Assembly (NCBI GenBank): GCA_900316045.1
Contig: ONBM01000039.1
Location: forward strand, 1 to 64,000
Direction: 5' to 3'
Length of the DNA stretch: 64,000 nt
DNA from: an uncultured Bacteroidales bacterium
Lineage (GTDB): Bacteria; Bacteroidota; Bacteroidia; Bacteroidales; UBA932
Position 1 is the first letter of the stretch. Every line of letters begins with the position of its first letter. Positions 43,761 to 53,535 of this stretch are shown one piece after another. The position numbers and the translations under genes were made by a program. The notes under the pieces were generated by a model that saw nothing but the letters and a program-made list of their open reading frames with translations, ran no database searches and was not told the origin of the DNA.

Positions 43761-45221
43761 TTACCTGTTTTCCAAATCTACGTTCCCTTCCTCGTCGATG
43801 AAATCGCACCCGATGACTTGCTCAAGCTGCGCCTTTGCAACCTCGAAGTTGTAAACCGCCTGTGAAACAGCCAGCCTGGACTGAGTTAGGGCAAGCTGTG
43901 CATCATTCAGATCCGTTATGGTGCTCCTCCCGACTTTATAAGATTCAGCGCTGATGTCGTAGGCTTTCTGAGCAGTCTGGACGGCATCCTGAGCGGCGAC
44001 GTAGCTCTTAAGGTTCGTCTGCATCGTAGTCAGGTACTGCCGGATGCCGATTTTGAGCTTGCGCTCCGTGTCGCGCATCTGAAGGTCGAGCTGGGCTGCC
44101 TGCACCTTAGCTTGCCGAACCTGGTTCAGCCTCTTTCCCCCTGAGAAGATTGGAATATTCAGGCTGACTCCTACATATGAATATGGAGTCCAATGGTACT
44201 GGCTGAACTTGAAGCTGTTTTCCATTGCGTAGTACTGGTAGGAATATGCCACCGAAAGAGTTGGCAGGTAGGCGGCCTTCTGAATCCTGATGTTCGTCGC
44301 TAGTTCCTCAGCCTGGATGGCAAGCTGACGCATGGTGGTGTTGTAGTCCAGGGACAAGGAATCAGAGAGCGACATGTCGTAAGTCATGTTGTCCGAATAA
44401 TCCTCCAGCGAGCCCGCAACGTCTACAGCCTCGTCCAAATCCACTCCCATGACCGCCTTCAGCTGCCAGAGAGCCAAGATTATCGAGCTTTCCGCATTGT
44501 AGACATTCGGTATTGCGTTCGCAACCGTTGCCTTCGCCCTTGTATATTCAAGCTCGGAAGCCTTCTGGGCGTTGTATCTCATCTCGGTCTGCTTGAAATT
44601 GTCGACGGCGTTCTCATACACGCTTTTGTAGACATTGAAAGCCTCTTTGGCGAGCAGCACCGAATAGAATGCCTGTTTCACCTGCGTGACCATGTCCAGT
44701 CTGGACGATCTGGCTTTCTCCACTGCAAGTTCGACATCCTTACCTGAAAGTTTGAGACTTTCCCAGAGCTGGACGTTGACCACCGGCATCGCCGCATTGA
44801 TGCCGACGCTCCATGTGTTCCATCGGCCTACCTCGATTCCGCCGCCGGATGACTTGCCGGAGTCGCCTCCGCCCGGAAGGGACGTGCCGGTGCTGTCGCC
44901 CGGAAACATGGAACTCATGTCAAAGTCCATGTACATAACCTGTTTCTTGATGGTCCTCTGGAAGTTTCCCGAAGCATCCACCTGAGGGAAAAGAGAAGCA
45001 TAAGTTCCTTTCTTCGCATAACCTGCCTTCTCTATGTCCTTATCAGCCACTTTGACAGATACGTTCTCACTCAATGCAATTTCCAGAGCCTGATCCAGCG
45101 TGAGGAAAGTAGTGTCCGATGACGCATGCGCAGGCTCTGCGGCGTCTTTGTACTGCGCAGAGGCAATGACCGAAGCCATCGCCATGCCAGCTACAACCAA
45201 AATTATTCTTTTTGTTGTCAT
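43761..45221 (-). CDS. TolC family outer membrane efflux protein
   Basis: The 486-residue protein has a signal peptide (IILVVAGMAMASVIASAQ), the LTLDQALEIALSENVSV start typical of OEP proteins, two long helical repeats and strand segments such as YSYVGVSLNIPIFSGGKRLNQV. A Gly/Ser-rich insertion (PGGGDSGKSSGGG, about 112-128) lies in an exposed loop. It forms the trimeric channel in the outer membrane for the pump. The start lies eight bases after the end of the frameshifted tetR gene. Confidence 0.94.
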   Translation of the reverse strand: MTTKRIILVVAGMAMASVIASAQYKDAAEPAHASSDTTFLTLDQALEIALSENVSVKVADKDIEKAGYAKKGTYASLFPQVDASGNFQRTIKKQVMYMDFDMSSMFPGDSTGTSLPGGGDSGKSSGGGIEVGRWNTWSVGINAAMPVVNVQLWESLKLSGKDVELAVEKARSSRLDMVTQVKQAFYSVLLAKEAFNVYKSVYENAVDNFKQTEMRYNAQKASELEYTRAKATVANAIPNVYNAESSIILALWQLKAVMGVDLDEAVDVAGSLEDYSDNMTYDMSLSDSLSLDYNTTMRQLAIQAEELATNIRIQKAAYLPTLSVAYSYQYYAMENSFKFSQYHWTPYSYVGVSLNIPIFSGGKRLNQVRQAKVQAAQLDLQMRDTERKLKIGIRQYLTTMQTNLKSYVAAQDAVQTAQKAYDISAESYKVGRSTITDLNDAQLALTQSRLAVSQAVYNFEVAKAQLEQVIGCDFIDEEGNVDLENR

Positions 45222-45229
45222 ATTGTTAA

Positions 45230-45815
45230 TTATTCTGATATTCTGTTTTCGTGCGAACTGCGCCTTGACTGCCTGAACGCCTTGGTATTCTTTGTCACGC
45301 TTGGACCTTCCGTCTTATTGTATTCTTCCCAGCCTTTCTGAGACAGCAGGGTGTGGGTTATTATGTCAACGATGGTTTTCACGAGAGCCGTAGTTGACGG
45401 CCTCTTCCTCTTCGAGGAATTCAAATCGTAGGCGAATGAGTTGAATCCATTCTTTGAGGTTATCCGACATGACGGTCTCAAATGTCTTCGGATAGTATTT
45501 CCTAAGATCATAGGCAGCCCTTAAATAATTCGACTCTAACATGCTGTATTCGTCGATCATGCATGGAAGCATTTTCAGCACCTGCACAGGATTCCGGGCT
45601 CCCATGTAAGCCACCATCATATCATGCCTCTTCCCCATCTGGAAGGAGACAGTGTCTCTCACCAAGTCTTCCTTCTTAGCATAGAACACATAGAAGGTCT
45701 TCTTGGATATTCCCAGCTCATGGCAGACCTCGTCTATCGACACGTCTCTTATGCCGCGCGCCACGAAAAGCTCCAGCGCGACATCCATTATTTTTTCTTT
45801 TGTAAGTCCTGTCAT
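45230..45815 (-). pseudogene. TetR/AcrR family regulator of the efflux operon, frameshifted
   Basis: The N-terminal frame starts at 45815 (MTGLTKEKIMDVALELFVARG) and has a clear TetR helix-turn-helix (SIDEVCHELGISKKTFYVFY, about 26-45). It stops at 45366 after 149 residues, short for the family. A second minus-strand frame continues with ALVKTIVDIITHTLLSQKGWEEYNK, a plausible TetR C-terminus, to 45230. Joining the frames around 45385-45420 (GAAGAGGAAGAGG tract and following bases) gives about 195 residues, normal for TetR. It is either a real mutation or a sequencing error. If real, the pump operon may have lost its repressor. Confidence 0.75.
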
Positions 45816-45860
45816 TTCATGAATATTTTTATTTCATGCCTAAATAAAGACACGAAACTT

Positions 45861-45874
45861 AATGCAAAAGCATT
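45861..45874. promoter_or_regulatory. small palindrome upstream of tetR, possible operator
   Basis: AATGC-AAAA-GCATT, with CGAAACT on the same strand on either side (near 45853 and 45878). It lies 46 bases upstream of the tetR start. The assignment as operator is speculative. Confidence 0.2.
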
Positions 45875-45964
45875 GCCGAAACTGCGATTTTCCGAAGAAC
45901 ATTTCAACCACAAATCCTTAGTCTTTCCTGCTAATATATTAATGCACAGAATATTAAAACGATG

Positions 45965-46001
45965 CACTCGGAAACTATGAAATTTTCAAAGTTTCCGAGT
46001 G
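45965..46001 (-). terminator. terminator of the lgt-HAD operon
   Basis: A perfect 12-bp stem, CACTCGGAAACT (45965-45976) with AGTTTCCGAGTG (45990-46001), around a 13-base loop. On the minus strand it is followed after four bases by TTTT. It lies 18 bases past the HAD gene. Confidence 0.6.
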
Positions 46002-46019
46002 GAAATTTTCGCTTTGCTT

Positions 46020-46796
46020 CTAAACGAGTCCGAAATGGCAAAGAGCGGCAGGAATTCCGTCTTCGTCAACGGACAAAGTGACATAGTCTGCGGCAGCCTT
46101 GACATTGTCAGTGGCATTGCCCATCGCCACCCCTATGCCGGCATATTCAATTATAGGAATATCATTGCCGCCGTCTCCGAAAGCCATGCATTCTTCTCTT
46201 TTGATTCCAAGGCTTTCCAGAATCTTGGCAGCGCCCAGGGACTTCGACAGTCCCTCATTGACTATGTCGCAGAAATACGGATGCCAGCGAGGGTAGGTCA
46301 GTCCGCGGAAAACTGGCACGAAGCGAGAATTTATCTCTTCCTCGGTCATGAATATGGAATATTCATATATGTCATTATTTTCCGCCACCTCCCTGAGATC
46401 ATAGAATCTGTCAGGCTTGATCAAAGTTTGATTTGCCAGCTCGGCAGAAACTTCGTTCATGCAGTTGATCGCTGACACATCCTTGCCAAAAGTCCAGCAA
46501 GGGACATTCTCCCGCATGGCGAAATCGGCTATTCGCATCGATGTTTCCTTCTCTAATGGGCTATGGTCTACTATCTTGCCGTCCACGACATTGAGAGCCC
46601 CGTTCATGGCAATATATCCATCGAAGGGGAATCCTTCGAGCTGCCCGAAGAAGTGCGGGCTTCTACCCGTAGAAATGAAAAGCTTCAAGCCCTTGTCCCG
46701 GGCTTTCCATAAGGCAGCCTTCAAGCCTTCTGACATCCTGTGAGTGTTGAAACTCAGAAGAGTGCCATCTATGTCGAAAAAAATCGCTTTTATCAC
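46020..46796 (-). CDS. Cof-type HAD-IIB phosphatase
   Basis: This 258-residue cytoplasmic hydrolase has motif I IFFDIDGTLLSF (nucleophile Asp), motif II LFISTGRSPHF, the Lys of motif III in LSKSLGAAKILE, and motif IV AFGDGGNDIPIIEYAG. The C2B cap lies between (about 90-190). It would dephosphorylate sugar phosphates or pyridoxal phosphate; the substrate is unknown. Its start codon overlaps the lgt stop by four bases. Confidence 0.93.
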   Translation of the reverse strand: MIKAIFFDIDGTLLSFNTHRMSEGLKAALWKARDKGLKLFISTGRSPHFFGQLEGFPFDGYIAMNGALNVVDGKIVDHSPLEKETSMRIADFAMRENVPCWTFGKDVSAINCMNEVSAELANQTLIKPDRFYDLREVAENNDIYEYSIFMTEEEINSRFVPVFRGLTYPRWHPYFCDIVNEGLSKSLGAAKILESLGIKREECMAFGDGGNDIPIIEYAGIGVAMGNATDNVKAAADYVTLSVDEDGIPAALCHFGLV

Positions 46797-47680
46797 TTTT
46801 TTATGCTTTTGGCGTAATGAGTCGGTTCGTGTTTCCTCGGATTCTCATCCGGGATGATTGCCGCAGCGGGAATCTTCTTCTTGTAAGCCCAGACCAAGGA
46901 TGCTATGCCAAGGATTACAAATGGCATGCTTAGCCACTGACCCATGTCTAATGTCATGCTCTCCTCGAACTCGACCTGCGGCTCTTTGATGAACTCAATG
47001 AGGAAGCGCATTCCGAAGCAGACTATGAAAAATATCCCGATGAACGTGCCTCTGTAGGTCTTGTTGAGCCTCTTGACATAAATCCATACCAGGATCAGGC
47101 CAAGGATGAAGTAACTGAGCGACTCGTAAATCTGAGTAGGGTGTTTCGGTTCTGTCTCTCCCCTGCGCTCGAAAATGAATCCCCACGGCAGGCTGGTCAC
47201 GTCGCCATAGATCTCTGAGTTGCACAGATTTCCAAGCCTGATGAATGCGCCTGCGAATGCGACGGCTATTGCCAAGTGATCAACGAGCCACATGAAGTCA
47301 ATATGATATTTCGGGCCGTATTTATGGGCGAACCAGATCATGCAGAGGACAAGCATCATAGCACCGCCATGGCTTGCCAAGCCGCCTTTCCAGATCTGGA
47401 ATATTTCGAGGAAGCCCTTCCAAGAGCCAAAATAATATTCTGGCTGATAGAAAATGCAGTGGCCGAGCCTGGAGCCTACCAAAGTACCAATAAGAAGGGT
47501 GAAAAGCAATGGATCCAGCATCTTCGTGTCTACGCGCTCCTTCTGGCAGAACTTGGTGAACATCCAGTAGCCAAGGATGAAACCAGAGACGAATAGCACG
47601 CCGTACCATCTTACAGCGAACCCTCCTATCCTGAATATCTCAGGATTCATATTCCAGTGCACGAATAGCAAGCCAAGCAT
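46793..47680 (-). CDS. lgt: prolipoprotein diacylglyceryl transferase
   Basis: This 295-residue, seven-helix inner-membrane enzyme transfers diacylglycerol to the lipobox Cys of prelipoproteins. It carries RWYGVLFVSGFILGYWMF near the N-terminus, the signature region GSRLGHCIFYQPEYY, the catalytic His/Gly loop WKGGLASHGGAMM (about 113-125), RLGNLCNSEIYGD and ERRGETEPKHPTQIYE. The start 47680 is preferred to 47650 because the first ten residues (LLFVHWNMNPEIFRIG) align with known N-termini. Several lipoproteins in this window are its likely substrates. The C-terminus is positively charged. Confidence 0.95.
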   Translation of the reverse strand: MLGLLFVHWNMNPEIFRIGGFAVRWYGVLFVSGFILGYWMFTKFCQKERVDTKMLDPLLFTLLIGTLVGSRLGHCIFYQPEYYFGSWKGFLEIFQIWKGGLASHGGAMMLVLCMIWFAHKYGPKYHIDFMWLVDHLAIAVAFAGAFIRLGNLCNSEIYGDVTSLPWGFIFERRGETEPKHPTQIYESLSYFILGLILVWIYVKRLNKTYRGTFIGIFFIVCFGMRFLIEFIKEPQVEFEESMTLDMGQWLSMPFVILGIASLVWAYKKKIPAAAIIPDENPRKHEPTHYAKSIKK

Positions 47681-47697
47681 TTCAAATCATATTTTCA

Positions 47698-47705
47698 CAA
47701 AAGTA
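47698..47705 (-). promoter_or_regulatory. -7 promoter element of lgt
   Basis: Minus strand TACTTTTG, 17 bases upstream of the lgt start. The nearest TTG upstream is 25 bases away, which is long. Confidence 0.4.
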
Positions 47706-47773
47706 GTAAAATATTCTGAGAAACATGTTTCAAGAACACCATATTCAAGTGCAGTCATCAGGTGGGGACATGC

Positions 47774-47806
47774 AAAAAAAAGTCCAGCATGTTACTGCTG
47801 AACTTT
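47774..47806 (-). terminator. terminator of tRNA-Val
   Basis: An 11-bp stem (47796-47806 with 47779-47789, one G-T pair), a six-base loop and a T-run of seven or more on the minus strand, starting directly after the encoded CCA end of tRNA-Val. Confidence 0.85.
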
Positions 47807-47884
47807 TGGTGGGAGCTGAGGGAGTCGAACCCCCGACCCTCTGCTTGTAAGGCAGACGCTCTGAACCAACTGAGCTAAGCTCCC
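47807..47884 (-). tRNA. tRNA-Val (anticodon UAC)
   Basis: On the minus strand GGGAGCT pairs with AGCTCCC in the acceptor arm. The anticodon arm is CTGCC-TTACAAG with anticodon TAC, and the T arm holds GTTCGACTC. CCA is encoded (47807-47809), unlike in tRNA-Leu at 19974. Mature length without CCA is 75 bases. Confidence 0.96.
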
Positions 47885-47920
47885 GAACTTCTCCGAAGCT
47901 GTTTTCGTGTTTCGGGATTG

Positions 47921-47950
47921 CAAAGATACGACAGATTTTTAATTCTGCAA
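47921..47950 (-). promoter_or_regulatory. promoter of tRNA-Val
   Basis: Minus strand TTG (47948-47950), 19-base spacer, TATCTTTG (47921-47928). It is a full match to the Bacteroidota consensus and lies 36 bases before the tRNA. Confidence 0.75.
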
Positions 47951-48026
47951 ACTTTTTGGGAACATTTTACAGGATTTTCTTGAATTATGATTCATTGCGT
48001 TCATCGCCAGCAACCAAGCCTTAGCC

Positions 48027-51000
48027 TTACTGGGCAGACTTGACCGTGCCACGGTACTTGTCGTTGGCGCGATAATGATTCGAATAGAGAGACTCAATGG
48101 TCACGACCGGCGCAATGAATTCGCCCTCGCGTGTTACGTAGAGGTCTTCGCTGACCACAGTGTCTTCCTCCGGATAAACATCATAGAAGAACTCCGTGCG
48201 GTCGAACTTGACATCCCTGTAACCAGACGGCGTGAAGCTCCATGCATTGTAGGCAATCGGGCGGCCCCACCAGCCATACCAGCCAGAAATCTGCTCCACC
48301 GGAATGAAGGCAGCCTCGCGCGGAGCGGTGAGTTTCACGAAACTACGGTTCTCATCGCTATGTATCTTATACTCGGCAGTAACCTTGTCGCCGACGTGCA
48401 GCAAAGTGCCCGGATAAATTTCAAGCCGGGTAGACTTTCCCTCTGCCCCACGGACTTCTTTGTAAAAATGCCTTTCGATGGTAAATCCGTTGCCTGCGGC
48501 CTTGATGTCCCTGATCGGCTTGCGGTATGTCTTCACGAGGCGGATTACTTTAGTGGCAAGTACCTCGGAGGAGGCGCTAAGAACTGAGTTGATTCCGTCC
48601 ACGTAGCCAGGATCGGCCTCCCAATGCTGAGTTTCCTTCTGGAGCATTATCCAGATACGGATTCCGTCAGCGATTTCCTTCGCTCTGGCAGAAGCAGAAG
48701 TCGCAGAGGAGCCGGCGAATGAAACAGCGCCAGACGGCAGCGCCGCCACGATATATTCATTTGAAAACAGGTCGCAGAGCATCGAGTGAGCATATAATTC
48801 GCTCTCGAGCAAGCTGCGCCATGGCATTACTGCGTTAGGATAGTACCAGCCTCCATTCTCATGCTCTACGGCATATTCAAATAACGATTGCATGTCGGCT
48901 GCCATAGACGCATTCATCCGAGATGCTGCCGAGAGTTTGATTCCCCAAGCTTTGGCAAGGCCGATGCCACCGGAACGATTCACGAGGTTACTCAGAGTGC
49001 TGATCCTGCGAGCCTTGGAGAGAATCTGTCCTTTCAGTCCCCTTCCATCTTTAGCCGAAGGCACCAGGTAGCCGGCGATATATTCCTTGAAATCTTTGAG
49101 GTTTTCGACGAATTCTTTCTCGCCGCTCTTGGTTGCAGGATCTACCTCGAATGAGAATTCCGAATATAGCGACCTGACGAATGCATACTGTTCATTCGAG
49201 AGCCAGCCGCACCAATATGGGAATGCGTCGCCATGGATGAACTGCCTGGCATCAAGGAATTTAACTGCGGATTCGGCATTGAAGCCGGAAACCGCAAGCC
49301 CCCGGTCGCGGAGCTTGGCGAACCTTTCCAAAAGAACCGCCGTTATAGAGGCATTGGATTTCATTCCTTGGAACCAGCCGAATCCACCGTCGGCGTTCTG
49401 GCAAGCGAATATCCTGGAGATTAGCTCGGAATCAGGCATCTCTACCGTCAGAGAATCGTCAAGCTTGCGAGCGACGAGGCGCACATACAATGCCTCGGAG
49501 AGCGACAGCACATCTTTCCCGGCAGGCTCGGCCTTGTCAGGAATGGCATCCATGAGCATCTGGCGGATGTCAATTTCACTATATTCCGCACCCTTCGATG
49601 TAGTGCCGGTAAACTGTCCTTGGAGCATCTTCAATACGGCTTTCTCGTCCGCTCCAGGGAGAACCACTGCTGAATGCGCCTCGGTGATGGTCTGGGCAGC
49701 ATCGTAAATCTGGACGCTGACGAGAACTGCATCGGAGAAGGTCTTGGCGTCATCCTCGAACACCACCTTCAGGGCAATGTTGTCGAAATCTTTTGGGTCA
49801 ACGTCGAACTCCGCTTGGATCGACTTTCCGGCAGGAACTTTGACTTTCTTTGCGAATGATGAATATGGTTTCGCACCGGCAATGGCAGAGCCAGTGCCAG
49901 AGTCGGCAGAGACAGAGCCGGAGCCGGCAGGGATTGCGAACTGCTGCAGGACTACCCTGCCGTCCACATCCTTGTCGGAAGAGTTAGACACTGAGGCAGA
50001 CAACACATATCTATCGCCTTTGAATAAATATTTTGGCTCCGCCACAGAAACTTTCACGGGGATGGTGACCACCATCTCCCGGCGAGCCACGGCGTTATGC
50101 ATCTGCTTATCGTGGGCGAACACCTGCACGACGAAAGTAGACAGCTTGTCCGACGTAGTGAAATTCATTGAAACATCCCCTGAGGCATCTGAGCGCAGGA
50201 ACGGCTCGAAAGCAATCGAAGTCGAGAAATCGGAGCGAACCGAAACATCCTCGGAAACCTCAGCCGAAACCACTTCTGCCTCAGAAAGGCCACGCACATG
50301 AACTTCCTTCGACTCTGCGCTGGCATCGTAGACAGGTTCCTCAGCGGCGATTGCATTGTCCATTGTTGCCATAGCAACCGCCGGAGCTGAAGACCGGCTG
50401 AAAAGCTTGGAACGACGCGGCTTTCCATAGCCCACGACTACTCCCTCTAGAGCGAGGCCAGCGTCGTCGGCGATTCCTCCGTCCGAAACATAGGTGTTAG
50501 GATATGCAGCATGCCAGCCCGAAAGGTTTACCGGGCGCCAGCCATTCGAAGCAATCCTTTCGGAACTCTTATCGAAAATGGCAGCGACCGCCTCTGCGGA
50601 AGCGCCTGTCTTGAACGTCAATGAATATTTAGTTCCAGGCAATGCCTTGTCGGTGAAAGACTTGAACTCGAGTGGCATTTGCAGGTCATTCCTCTCGCGA
50701 GACACTTCACGGCTGAACTCGTAATGAGTGCCATTTCGGAAATAGAACACCAGCAGGCGCACTGCGTCAGGATATTCATTCTTATATTCAAACGAAACAG
50801 TCTCAAGCGAGCCTGACTCCCCTACCTTGCCAGTCAAGTGCACCATCCTTTTTTCCAGCACATTAGACCTGTCGTCGAAAAGTTCGACGACAGCCCATAC
50901 CGGGCCACAGGAAGCGCCGATCTGCAGGTCTATGTTCTCGCCGCTCTGCACTTTCCCGTCGGAAGCAGAGCCAGACAGCCTGAATATGTTCTCTACCTCA

Positions 51001-53525
51001 GCTGAAAGCACCTTGTCAGAATCAGCGACTTTCAAGAGCCTCATGGTAGCTTCAGACCTTAGAGGCTTGCCTGCGGATGTTAGCTGCTCGACGCTAGCCT
51101 CAACTGAATATGCGCCAGAAGCCTTGAGCGAGAATTCTTTAGCCTCACCAGACGTGGTAGTTCCGCTTTCAAGCACCTTTCCGGAAGCGTCTTTCAATGA
51201 ATATTTCACCGGCACCCTTACGTTGACGCCCGAAGAGTTGCGTACCGAGAACACCACTTTGGCGACGTCATCGGAAATCAAAACCGACTGGCTGTACCTA
51301 GCCATGCCAGACAAAAAATATGGAGCCTGATCATCAGAGTCAAACTGCACAGACGCGTTGGCAGAGTTACGCAGCGACATGCCAAGGTTCAGCGAATTGA
51401 CTACATAGACAACCTTGCTGAACTCCTGTGTCTCGCCAGTCTGATCGACGACTTTGACCGTGAATCTGTAGAGATAGTTATCCTTGGCAGGAGGGCAGGA
51501 AATCTCGAACGAACCATCAGAAGCAACGTCAACTTTGCCACCAGACAGTTTCTGGCTGAAATTGCCGACCTCATAGGTAGCGCGGGCAGAAGACAGAGAA
51601 TGCCCGGAATAACTCTCCAGATGGCCACGGACCGTGACAGTGTCGCCCTCGAAATAGAGGGTGTCGATGTCGTCGAAGGTCACGTCGAACGTAGGCAGGA
51701 CGTATTCACCTACCGTGAGGTAGCAGTCGCTGGAGAATTTGCCGTCGGTAATGACCAGGCGGAAGCCACCGTTCCTGCGGTCTTTAGGAATCTCCAGCTC
51801 GCCTGCCACGGAACCATATTCATTGGTCGTAAGTTCCAGCGAGCCAGCCGCCTTGCCTTCGGAATCGATGAGTTCGGCCTTGACTGAACGTCCGGCTGGC
51901 ATCACCGAAAGTCTCTTGCGCAAATCACCTTGATAAAGCACGGCTTTGAATTTCACGCTTTCGCCAGGATTGAAAGCCTTCTTGTCAGTCAGGATGTTGC
52001 AATATTCTGACTCGGAGCCATCGGAACGTAAAGATTCCAAACGAGGGTATATATCCTGCCGCGCAGAATTCTTGACGTACCCATCCGCATCTTTGCAAGA
52101 AGCCTCAACGAAGGCAGTCACGTTTTCAGCCAGCTTGGAAGAAATAGCATCAGGGAGCGGGGTGAAGCCGTCCACGGCAACATCCTTGGCACTTGCAACC
52201 AGGTTGCCACTGACGTACAGATTCAGGTCGACGACTTTTTCAGGCTCTCCGCTCTTCCAGTCTGCCACATAAAAACGGAAATCCTTTCCTTTTCCTCGAA
52301 CGGCTATCGAGAGCCGGTGGCGGGAAAACGCTGCATCGCTGGAAATCTTGCCATTCTTGACTCTGACAATGTAATCCCCATCATCCTTGCAATTGAGTTT
52401 CACCTTCACTGTGTCCTGCACATAAAAACTCTTCACTGGATTGACTACAGTCTTGGTCAGGAGCGGCTTTGCATTCTTTTCATTTCTGGAGAAAGAGAGA
52501 ACCGCATTCTCCATGTTCCGGAATATTACTAAAGCCGTGTCTTCCTTTACCTCAACGCTGAGGTTTTTCGATGTGAGATCTTGCCTGAAATAGATAAAAT
52601 CGGTTCTGGACGCCCAAGCAATCATGGACTCGATGCCACCTTTGCTTACATAAGATCCGGACTCATCGTAATATTTCGAAGCTTCGTCGTACAGCCTGCG
52701 GTACTGCGCAGAAGCGGCATTCACCGCATCAAGGCTGTCTTTCTCAACGCCCAGAAGCATGGACTTCGCTAACAGAGAAACCGCCTTCCCGGAATATTCA
52801 TCAATATATTCATTGCAAAGCGAAATGCACTTCGCGTAGTCACAATCCAGCAAAGCTATCTGATCGGACTTCGACAGGAACTTCAGAAAAGCCCCTGCAG
52901 GGTAGGTGCCTTCAACTTCAGACGAAAGTAGCGGATAAGATTCTGACTCTGAATATCTTCCCGAATGCCTTGCCAGTTCATTCCAGAGCACGAACTCATA
53001 GTCGTTGCGAATCGCATCAGGAATGAGCCCTTTCAACAGCCAGGCAACTGATGAATTATTGCAGCGCGTGTAGAAATCATCTCTCCTGAATGCGCTCAGC
53101 TTATTTTTGTAGATCTTCGCAGAATCAGCCCACGAGCCATCAGAGTCATTTCTGACGTTAAGAAGATACGTGAGCAACGGGTCATCGTATTCTCCCACAG
53201 CCTTGGACAACTCGTCTTCAGCCTTCGCCCTATCCTTCCAGTTCCTCTGAGAGATAACATTTGCCTTCCGAGTCACAGCATCGTAGAAATCCCATGCGCA
53301 ACGCTGATTCTTCGCCTCTTCCGCGATTGCGGAAAGCACATCTTCTTCCTGTTGGGGAAGGTCCGCCTTCTCAGCCTTGTAATATTTCGACCAGAGTTCG
53401 GTCAGTACGTGTCCTTGTTTGTCAGCTTTCGATGTTTTTTTCTGATTCATGCCTGAAATTGTCGTCAGTGCTGCGAGCCCAGCGATTAGGATTAGAACTA
53501 GCGCACTCAGTAACTTTCTATTCAT
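48027..53525 (-). CDS. alpha-2-macroglobulin family protein without thioester
   Basis: This 1832-residue exported protein has a signal or anchor segment (LLSALVLILIAGLAALTTIS) with no lipobox Cys. A helical/TPR-like N-terminal region (about 40-330) is followed by MG domains: DKKAFNPGESVKFKAVLY (MG2-like, about 520-540) and VGEYVLPTFDVTFDD. A VVVGYGKPRR motif occurs near 1030. The A2M domain (SDFSTSIAFEPFLRSDASGD, about 1105-1125) precedes a TED-like helical domain (ACQNADGGFGWFQG, about 1370). No CxEQ thioester is visible, so trapping would be non-covalent. Its job may be to guard the periplasm against proteases. It follows folC by ten bases. Confidence 0.9.
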   Translation of the reverse strand: MNRKLLSALVLILIAGLAALTTISGMNQKKTSKADKQGHVLTELWSKYYKAEKADLPQQEEDVLSAIAEEAKNQRCAWDFYDAVTRKANVISQRNWKDRAKAEDELSKAVGEYDDPLLTYLLNVRNDSDGSWADSAKIYKNKLSAFRRDDFYTRCNNSSVAWLLKGLIPDAIRNDYEFVLWNELARHSGRYSESESYPLLSSEVEGTYPAGAFLKFLSKSDQIALLDCDYAKCISLCNEYIDEYSGKAVSLLAKSMLLGVEKDSLDAVNAASAQYRRLYDEASKYYDESGSYVSKGGIESMIAWASRTDFIYFRQDLTSKNLSVEVKEDTALVIFRNMENAVLSFSRNEKNAKPLLTKTVVNPVKSFYVQDTVKVKLNCKDDGDYIVRVKNGKISSDAAFSRHRLSIAVRGKGKDFRFYVADWKSGEPEKVVDLNLYVSGNLVASAKDVAVDGFTPLPDAISSKLAENVTAFVEASCKDADGYVKNSARQDIYPRLESLRSDGSESEYCNILTDKKAFNPGESVKFKAVLYQGDLRKRLSVMPAGRSVKAELIDSEGKAAGSLELTTNEYGSVAGELEIPKDRRNGGFRLVITDGKFSSDCYLTVGEYVLPTFDVTFDDIDTLYFEGDTVTVRGHLESYSGHSLSSARATYEVGNFSQKLSGGKVDVASDGSFEISCPPAKDNYLYRFTVKVVDQTGETQEFSKVVYVVNSLNLGMSLRNSANASVQFDSDDQAPYFLSGMARYSQSVLISDDVAKVVFSVRNSSGVNVRVPVKYSLKDASGKVLESGTTTSGEAKEFSLKASGAYSVEASVEQLTSAGKPLRSEATMRLLKVADSDKVLSAEVENIFRLSGSASDGKVQSGENIDLQIGASCGPVWAVVELFDDRSNVLEKRMVHLTGKVGESGSLETVSFEYKNEYPDAVRLLVFYFRNGTHYEFSREVSRERNDLQMPLEFKSFTDKALPGTKYSLTFKTGASAEAVAAIFDKSSERIASNGWRPVNLSGWHAAYPNTYVSDGGIADDAGLALEGVVVGYGKPRRSKLFSRSSAPAVAMATMDNAIAAEEPVYDASAESKEVHVRGLSEAEVVSAEVSEDVSVRSDFSTSIAFEPFLRSDASGDVSMNFTTSDKLSTFVVQVFAHDKQMHNAVARREMVVTIPVKVSVAEPKYLFKGDRYVLSASVSNSSDKDVDGRVVLQQFAIPAGSGSVSADSGTGSAIAGAKPYSSFAKKVKVPAGKSIQAEFDVDPKDFDNIALKVVFEDDAKTFSDAVLVSVQIYDAAQTITEAHSAVVLPGADEKAVLKMLQGQFTGTTSKGAEYSEIDIRQMLMDAIPDKAEPAGKDVLSLSEALYVRLVARKLDDSLTVEMPDSELISRIFACQNADGGFGWFQGMKSNASITAVLLERFAKLRDRGLAVSGFNAESAVKFLDARQFIHGDAFPYWCGWLSNEQYAFVRSLYSEFSFEVDPATKSGEKEFVENLKDFKEYIAGYLVPSAKDGRGLKGQILSKARRISTLSNLVNRSGGIGLAKAWGIKLSAASRMNASMAADMQSLFEYAVEHENGGWYYPNAVMPWRSLLESELYAHSMLCDLFSNEYIVAALPSGAVSFAGSSATSASARAKEIADGIRIWIMLQKETQHWEADPGYVDGINSVLSASSEVLATKVIRLVKTYRKPIRDIKAAGNGFTIERHFYKEVRGAEGKSTRLEIYPGTLLHVGDKVTAEYKIHSDENRSFVKLTAPREAAFIPVEQISGWYGWWGRPIAYNAWSFTPSGYRDVKFDRTEFFYDVYPEEDTVVSEDLYVTREGEFIAPVVTIESLYSNHYRANDKYRGTVKSAQ

Positions 53526-53535
53526 ATATTCAAAA

